Of a stretch of 33,731 nt of DNA, positions 29,801-33,731 are shown piece by piece. The notes beneath the pieces were generated by a model. It was not told the origin of the DNA. It made no database searches and saw only the letters and a list, made by a program, of their open reading frames with translations. This DNA is from a virus: the IMG/VR virus record IMGVR_UViG_3300033571_008538, positions 1-33,731 of that record. The stretch is one strand, 5' to 3'. Numbering within the stretch: position 1 is the stretch's first letter; each line of letters begins with the position of its first letter. The position numbers and the translations under genes are program-made.

Positions 29801-29814
29801 GGCCTACCTAGGCC
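29801..29814. repeat. Inverted repeat GGCCTA-CC-TAGGCC at the end of the upstream gene
   Basis: A perfect six-base inverted repeat overlaps the stop codon of the 154-residue gene, just upstream of the late promoter. It could separate early from late transcription, but no T-run follows, so an intrinsic terminator is not clear. Confidence 0.4.
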
Positions 29815-30272
29815 GCCCCCCTCAGGTCGTTGTACGCCTTCACGATCGGCTCGGCCTCCGCTAGGAATTGCTCCTTCAGCGCCTTATCCTGGGCGATAAA
29901 TTTTGCACCTCTGGACGCAAGCCACTGCCTTGCTTTCATAATGGGCAACAGGAAATGCTTAGGTTCGCTTGGCTCGCTCATCGTGATGGGGTCGGGCAAT
30001 ATGCCGATGCGCAGATAAGTCTGACGCATAAGGCTTGGATCTGCATCGCCACTGCTCAGTCGCTTCTGAGTGGCTGCGACTTTCTCATACCGCTTGCCAA
30101 CCTCCTCAGTAATCCCTGCCTCCTCACATATAGCCTGCACGTCCTTACCCTCAGTCCTTGCCACGGCAATAATCTCGCCAGCATCCGATGCCAGTGAGAT
30201 TGTCCTTCCTACCAGCTCAATCGCTTTGTCCCGCGTTTCGTTTAGCTTGTTTATTACGGATAGTAATTTCAT
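29808..30272 (-). CDS. Hypothetical helical protein (154 aa), weakly DUF3102-like
   Basis: 154 residues, mainly helices. ELVGRTISLASDAGEIIAVA resembles the start of DUF3102-type phage proteins, but the match is weak. The remainder has DVQAICEEAGITEEVGKRYE, an HTH-like segment, and a C-terminal helix. The gene overlaps the upstream HTH gene by four bases. It may be a late regulator, since it immediately precedes the late promoter. Confidence 0.5.
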   Translation of the reverse strand: MKLLSVINKLNETRDKAIELVGRTISLASDAGEIIAVARTEGKDVQAICEEAGITEEVGKRYEKVAATQKRLSSGDADPSLMRQTYLRIGILPDPITMSEPSEPKHFLLPIMKARQWLASRGAKFIAQDKALKEQFLAEAEPIVKAYNDLRGAA

Positions 30273-30742
30273 TTCTTAATACCTTTCTTTAGTGCGGCCA
30301 TGTTGAATTTAGGTGCTTCACGCCGCCGCTTTGCGTGAACACGGTATGCCCGTTTGCGGTAGGATTCGCGGGCCTTCTCGCTCTTCTGCGATCGTGATCG
30401 GATACCCAACCGATCATAGACTTCTGTGACTTTCTTACTGATCGCCTGCTTAGTGATTCCGTACCGCTTGGCCACGGCTGTCATAGATTCAGGCGAACGG
30501 TTAAGAGATATGTTCAAGACCGCATGCCCCAGCGTGTCTGTTCTGTTAGCCATAGCCGGGTGGTCAGCAGACTTATCCATTAGGTGCTCTATCACTTTTG
30601 TGATAGTCGCAACCGTTGAGGTGGTAACCGTAATCTTTAGGTCGTCGCATGACTCAAAAACCAAGTCTTGCAAGCTATCGATCATGCTTGCTGGATGCGG
30701 AATAACCGCTGGGATTCGTTCAATTGCTTCTTGGTCAATCAT
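30269..30742 (-). CDS. HTH DNA-binding protein (157 aa)
   Basis: 157 residues. SMTAVAKRYGITKQAISKKV at about 82-101 is a clear helix-turn-helix, followed by a basic C-terminus (KARESYRKRAYRVHAKRRRE) that could hold DNA. Its start lies just downstream of the palindrome array 30751-30867, so it may bind those sites to control its own expression or replication. The next gene overlaps its stop (ATGA). Confidence 0.65.
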   Translation of the reverse strand: MIDQEAIERIPAVIPHPASMIDSLQDLVFESCDDLKITVTTSTVATITKVIEHLMDKSADHPAMANRTDTLGHAVLNISLNRSPESMTAVAKRYGITKQAISKKVTEVYDRLGIRSRSQKSEKARESYRKRAYRVHAKRRREAPKFNMAALKKGIKK

Positions 30743-30879
30743 AGGAGTCTACCTTCAAGATGTTTCATGCCTTCAGACTTCACCTTCAAGTTCCCCCTTA
30801 AAGGGGGGAACTTGATGGTGGTACCGTCAACCGAACTTGAAGGTACCTTCAAGTTAATTTGAAGGTTAAAAAGGCTCAT
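30739..30879 (-). CDS. Possible 46-residue ORF built from the palindrome array
   Basis: ATG at 30879 overlaps the helicase end by 14 bases, and the stop overlaps the next ATG. The product repeats NLKV segments (INLKVP, GNLKVK) because the DNA is made of repeats. It may be a real small protein, or only an open frame over the array. No motif is recognised. Confidence 0.3.
   Translation of the reverse strand: MSLFNLQINLKVPSSSVDGTTIKFPPLRGNLKVKSEGMKHLEGRLL
30751..30867. repeat. Palindromic repeat array after the helicase: candidate origin or operator
   Basis: Six copies of a core like ACCTTCAAGTT or its complement occur. Two form a perfect 22-base palindrome (30834-30855). Two form a long imperfect palindrome (30781-30820) with one mismatch within its first 17 base pairs. 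Two single copies flank them (30751-30759 and 30856-30867). The first copy touches the helicase stop codon. Iteron-like arrays next to replication genes often act as origins; HTH-protein binding is also likely. Confidence 0.6.
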
Positions 30880-32824
30880 CGACTTTGACCTCCAAAACGT
30901 AGGTACCATTTGCTTGTTTTTTGATAGCTTCAGATTCGAGCGCCTTGTCCACAATTCGGTAGGCTGTTGACTTAGAATTGCCGTCACCTTGCTTCATTAC
31001 CCATGCTTCAAGCGCCCCACGGGTGCAGGGATAATCTTTATACTTAGAAAAATCTACCGTCTCAGCCTGCGGCCCCGGCTTCTTTTTGACTACTTCACCC
31101 GCTTGAATCCACGCCAGCCCTAGGTCGCTGTGACTTAGATTTACAAAAGGCTGCACAGCGTTTTGAGCTATAATGCCCGTAGAATTGAGATTAGACCGCT
31201 TACCACGCTTTGTTACCTCAAGCCTGTAAATCCGCTTCCCATCGGCATCGTCGCCACAAGGCGCAAGGGTTAATACGCTCCTAGCCCAATTCGTCAGCTC
31301 GCTTGAGCCAAAACCGCTATACGCCTTGTCTGCGCCTTGGTACCCATTGCCTTCCCTAACTGGCTTCGGGGTGTGATGGATCAACATCCAAGCAAACCCA
31401 GCCGACAAAGACAGCGGGTTAAGCATATTACGCAGGAATGCGCTTGCCGTCTCTTGGCTAGATAGGTCGCCACCGATGAACGCCAGCAAGGGATCGATCC
31501 AGACTAGGTCAGGCTTATGCTTTTCGACTAAACGGCGAACGCGATCGACAAACTTCTCCCCGGTGGAGGTGCAGTCCCGCACTATCGTCACGTTAGCCAT
31601 CACTAACGCCTTCTGCTTTTCTGTAAGGCTCATCGCCTTAAACACGCCTTGGATCGATTCAGCCACGTCTCCCTCGTCGTTCTCGGCCTGAATGATTAGC
31701 GACTTAAGCCCGTTGCCGTGCGGGTTGATCCCAAAGAACGATTCAGCAATCGCCCAGGTGATTGCGGCCTGCATACAAAGTACGCTCTTGCCAAGGCCGC
31801 TACTGCCTACCCACAACGCCGAGCCGCCACGGCAGATCCAGCGTTTACCAAGTAGCTGGGTCGGATCTTCAGTTTCCTTAAAGTTTAGCAAATCGTCCCA
31901 CTTGTAGGGATCGGGTATATCGCCAAACAAAATGCGCTCTTTCCACTGCAAAAATGAGATCGAGGGGGTGCCGCATTCGACCAGCTCCTGCTGATTGCCT
32001 GTGGCCGTCCTCATGGCGCCCGGCAACCTCGACAACCTACCAGCGTCCTTTGTCGAGGAATCAACTTTACTGTGCTCTAAGTGCTTAAATATAAAATCAA
32101 CACGTTCAGTAAATTCAGCTTCGTTATCAGCGTCGATTTTCACCCAAGCGTGCAGACTTCGTGATCCGCTCTTTATGATGCAAGTTGTAGGCAATCCGCT
32201 TTTCTTAATAATTTTCCACTGCTCATCCAGCGTGCTTTCATCAAATTCAATTAAGACGTGACGCCATTTGGTAACATGCTCTTTCTTGCGGCCCTTTCCA
32301 TTATTAGGGTTAATTGATACGTACACTCCAACTGCTGATCCTTGCCACTCTTTTAGTCCGTCACCTTTATATAGTTCTAACCACTCCTCACGTTTTCTTG
32401 TTTCACCAGTGCCGTCAGGCCGCTCACGATCGCCGTCCTTAATCGAACGACAGATATTGATGCTTTCGCCTAGCTCAAAAGCCTCGGCTAAAAACTTTTC
32501 TACTGGCTGAGTTTCTACGCTTTTAGGCATTTGTGGCACAGGCAGATCCTCCCGCACGATCGCCCCGTTCTGATAGGCATACTTTGCCTTGGGTTTCCAC
32601 GCCTCGCGCTGGGGCTTGCTATAAGCAGATTTTACAACTGCCACTACCTCCTTTTGCGTTAGTCCAAACTTATGGCCCCATATCTCGGCCTCCGTCTCTG
32701 CATCAAACTGCGACAATCCCTGATCACGGAATTGCAGTGCCATTTTAAACAGCTCATTGTTGCGATGGCCCTCTGGCGCTCCGTTATGATAAATGGCTTC
32801 TGTGGCTGGCGGCAGTGCGATCAT
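30866..32824 (-). CDS. Bifunctional primase-helicase (PriCT, primase-like, RepA-type ATPase)
   Basis: 652 residues. Order: PriCT-like helices (NELFKMALQFRDQGLSQFD, about 20-65); a primase-like domain with HVLIEFDEST (about 185-200), TCIIKSGSRSLHAWVKID and AGRLSRLPGAMR, as in RepB-type archaeo-eukaryotic primases; then the ATPase with Walker A VGSSGLGKSV (about 340) and Walker B LVWIDPLLAFIGGD; and a winged-helix-like C-terminus (TAYRIVDKALESEAI). It should unwind and prime the phage DNA. PriCT normally follows the primase, so its N-terminal place is unusual. Palindromes directly after it may be its target. It overlaps its upstream neighbour by four bases. Confidence 0.8.
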   Translation of the reverse strand: MIALPPATEAIYHNGAPEGHRNNELFKMALQFRDQGLSQFDAETEAEIWGHKFGLTQKEVVAVVKSAYSKPQREAWKPKAKYAYQNGAIVREDLPVPQMPKSVETQPVEKFLAEAFELGESINICRSIKDGDRERPDGTGETRKREEWLELYKGDGLKEWQGSAVGVYVSINPNNGKGRKKEHVTKWRHVLIEFDESTLDEQWKIIKKSGLPTTCIIKSGSRSLHAWVKIDADNEAEFTERVDFIFKHLEHSKVDSSTKDAGRLSRLPGAMRTATGNQQELVECGTPSISFLQWKERILFGDIPDPYKWDDLLNFKETEDPTQLLGKRWICRGGSALWVGSSGLGKSVLCMQAAITWAIAESFFGINPHGNGLKSLIIQAENDEGDVAESIQGVFKAMSLTEKQKALVMANVTIVRDCTSTGEKFVDRVRRLVEKHKPDLVWIDPLLAFIGGDLSSQETASAFLRNMLNPLSLSAGFAWMLIHHTPKPVREGNGYQGADKAYSGFGSSELTNWARSVLTLAPCGDDADGKRIYRLEVTKRGKRSNLNSTGIIAQNAVQPFVNLSHSDLGLAWIQAGEVVKKKPGPQAETVDFSKYKDYPCTRGALEAWVMKQGDGNSKSTAYRIVDKALESEAIKKQANGTYVLEVKVDEPF

Positions 32825-33012
32825 TTTTTAACCAACCCTTCCAACGCTTTAGTGATTACGTACTCAATCACTGCCTCCTGATCTTTCTTTAACTGCTTCA
32901 GCCCAAATGCGTGCAACGCCTTTGCCGTCTTGGCGTCATAGGTTACGTCGACTAAAACCTGCTTCGGCGCAGGCCGTGCTTTGCCAAAAGTAATTTTGCC
33001 TAGATCCTTCAT
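32821..33012 (-). CDS. Small basic protein (63 aa)
   Basis: 63 residues, Lys-rich. VLVDVTYDAKTAKALHAFGL then VIEYVITKALEGLVKK resembles a strand-helix-helix layout, possibly a ribbon-helix-helix-like or other DNA-binding protein, but the strand is not typical. It overlaps the primase-helicase start (ATGA). The function is unknown. Confidence 0.5.
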   Translation of the reverse strand: MKDLGKITFGKARPAPKQVLVDVTYDAKTAKALHAFGLKQLKKDQEAVIEYVITKALEGLVKK

Positions 33013-33200
33013 TTGCTCTCCTTCGTGTTCTTCGCCTCAATGGCTTTCGCCTTAAATCCCTCGGCCTGCTTAAGCATTTCCGTGGCCATTAGAACGGCCA
33101 GATCCAGACGGGTGCGTACTGCATCGTACTGCTTTTTCAGTAAATTCTTCTTCGCACGCTCGAGCACGGCGAGATGCCAGGTGAGACGTTTTACGGACAT
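33009..33200 (-). CDS. Small helical protein (63 aa)
   Basis: The start is set at ATG 33200, which overlaps the preceding stop (TAATG). The product is all-helical and basic (LAVLERAKKNLLKKQYDAVR ... AEGFKAKAIEAKNTKESK), perhaps a coiled coil. No motif is recognised. Four-base overlaps on both sides support translation. Confidence 0.5.
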   Translation of the reverse strand: MSVKRLTWHLAVLERAKKNLLKKQYDAVRTRLDLAVLMATEMLKQAEGFKAKAIEAKNTKESK

Positions 33201-33574
33201 TAGGGATAAATATCCACAGGCCGCTTTGTTTCGTTTTCGCAAAACTTTTTTATTTTAAGAAACTGTTGATACGTATCACGAAAAAGAAATCCTTTTGAGA
33301 TTAAAAACACAAAGAGCTGGTAAATGTTACCTAACTCGTTTTTCTTCCAGCCTGCATAACAACATCCGGATGAATGAATGTCGTATATTTTCCTTTTGCC
33401 AAGCACATAAGAAAACAAATTGCTAGATGGTTTATCAACCCATACTTTCCTTGCCTCATAAGACCACTCAATATTGTAATTTATTAGCCTTATGTTCGGA
33501 TGTTCTGTTTTCCATTTCATACATATTTTCTCCTTATTTTCTTTCAGTTGATCATGGTTATTTTCGTATTTCAT
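33200..33574 (-). CDS. AT-rich hypothetical protein (124 aa)
   Basis: 124 residues from ATG 33574, preceded by AAAGGAGT. A second start at Met19 has its own AAGGAG. The protein is rich in Lys, Asn, Ile, Tyr and Phe, with IYDIHSSGCCYAG and LFVFLISKGFLFRDTY. Its codons are AT-rich, unlike neighbouring genes. This points to recent acquisition, a moron-type gene. No family is recognised, and a role in exclusion or defence is only a guess. Confidence 0.55.
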   Translation of the reverse strand: MKYENNHDQLKENKEKICMKWKTEHPNIRLINYNIEWSYEARKVWVDKPSSNLFSYVLGKRKIYDIHSSGCCYAGWKKNELGNIYQLFVFLISKGFLFRDTYQQFLKIKKFCENETKRPVDIYP

Positions 33575-33592
33575 ATTTACTCCTTTGTTTAA

Positions 33593-33731
33593 CTACCACT
33601 GCCCCATTCCCCACCTGTGGCGATTGGCGCGGGCCTCTCGCACGCAGTCGGCGTACTGCTCCGGCGTGTAGGTACCGATGACGCGGGCGGAGAACATGGT
33701 TAGAAGATCGGATAAGCTCACAGCACCGCCT
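33593..33731 (-). CDS. C-terminal part of a gene open to the window end
   Basis: The minus frame ending TAG at 33593-33595 is open to base 33731. Residues include LSDLLTMFSARVIGTYTPEQ and YADCVREARANRHRWGMGQW. It is in frame with 1-416 if the ends are joined, giving a 184-residue product. A GTG at 33719-33721 could instead start a separate 42-residue protein, but has a poor ribosome site. The sequence has no PD-(D/E)XK catalytic motif. Confidence 0.45.
   Translation of the reverse strand, partial: GGAVSLSDLLTMFSARVIGTYTPEQYADCVREARANRHRWGMGQW

Overview
The window holds a temperate, tailed phage genome (siphovirus, lambda-like gene order) taken in its non-integrated form. The host is probably Gram-negative, because the lysis module carries a Rz/Rz1-like spanin pair with a lipobox and an M15 peptidase endolysin. 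I cannot name the host genus from the sequence. Phage genes lie on both sides of a tRNA 3'-end fragment (2322-2350) beside a tyrosine integrase, so this fragment looks like attP rather than a prophage edge. The two window ends also join in one open frame (1-416 with 33593-33731, minus strand), which suggests but does not prove a circular or circularly permuted genome of about 33.7 kb.

Layout. Almost everything is on the minus strand and reads right to left. Early and recombination genes lie at 2346-1: small membrane and coiled-coil proteins, a Vsr/VRR-like nuclease, an ssDNA-binding-like protein and the N-terminal part of a RecB/Cas4-like nuclease. If the molecule is circular they continue into 33731-30866, which holds small proteins and a primase-helicase. 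A palindrome-rich array (30751-30867) directly follows the helicase and is a candidate origin or operator. Next come two small DNA-binding-type proteins and the late operon: terminase small and large subunits, gpW-position protein, portal, a membrane protein, protease-scaffold, major capsid protein, connector, [five-gene sugar/TPP/radical-SAM cassette], tail terminator, tail tube, tail assembly chaperones with a canonical -1 frameshift, tape measure, and a long run of tail-tip/fibre proteins including a six-bladed NHL propeller. Lysis genes, a MazG-like protein, a metallophosphoesterase and a winged-helix protein close the operon at 4057.

The control region is 2322-4060. A plus-strand integrase (2439-3536) faces a minus-strand pair (ribbon-helix-helix protein, then winged-helix/excisionase-like protein) whose last 260 bases overlap the integrase catalytic half in antisense. 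A second ribbon-helix-helix gene diverges on the plus strand, and the two share a 105-base spacer carrying repeated TACGC half-sites. No CI/Cro-type repressor is apparent, so this pair is the best candidate for the lysis-lysogeny switch.

Two points stand out. First, attP sits between the predicted early promoter and the early operon, and the first early gene appears to start inside the tRNA-derived core, so integration would disconnect the promoter and ribosome binding site from the early genes. Second, the head-tail junction holds a translationally coupled cassette of a two-domain glycosyltransferase, a GT-B-like transferase, both halves of a minimal split TPP enzyme and a radical SAM protein. 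It would be expressed late and is likely to build or attach an unusual sugar on the virion or host surface.
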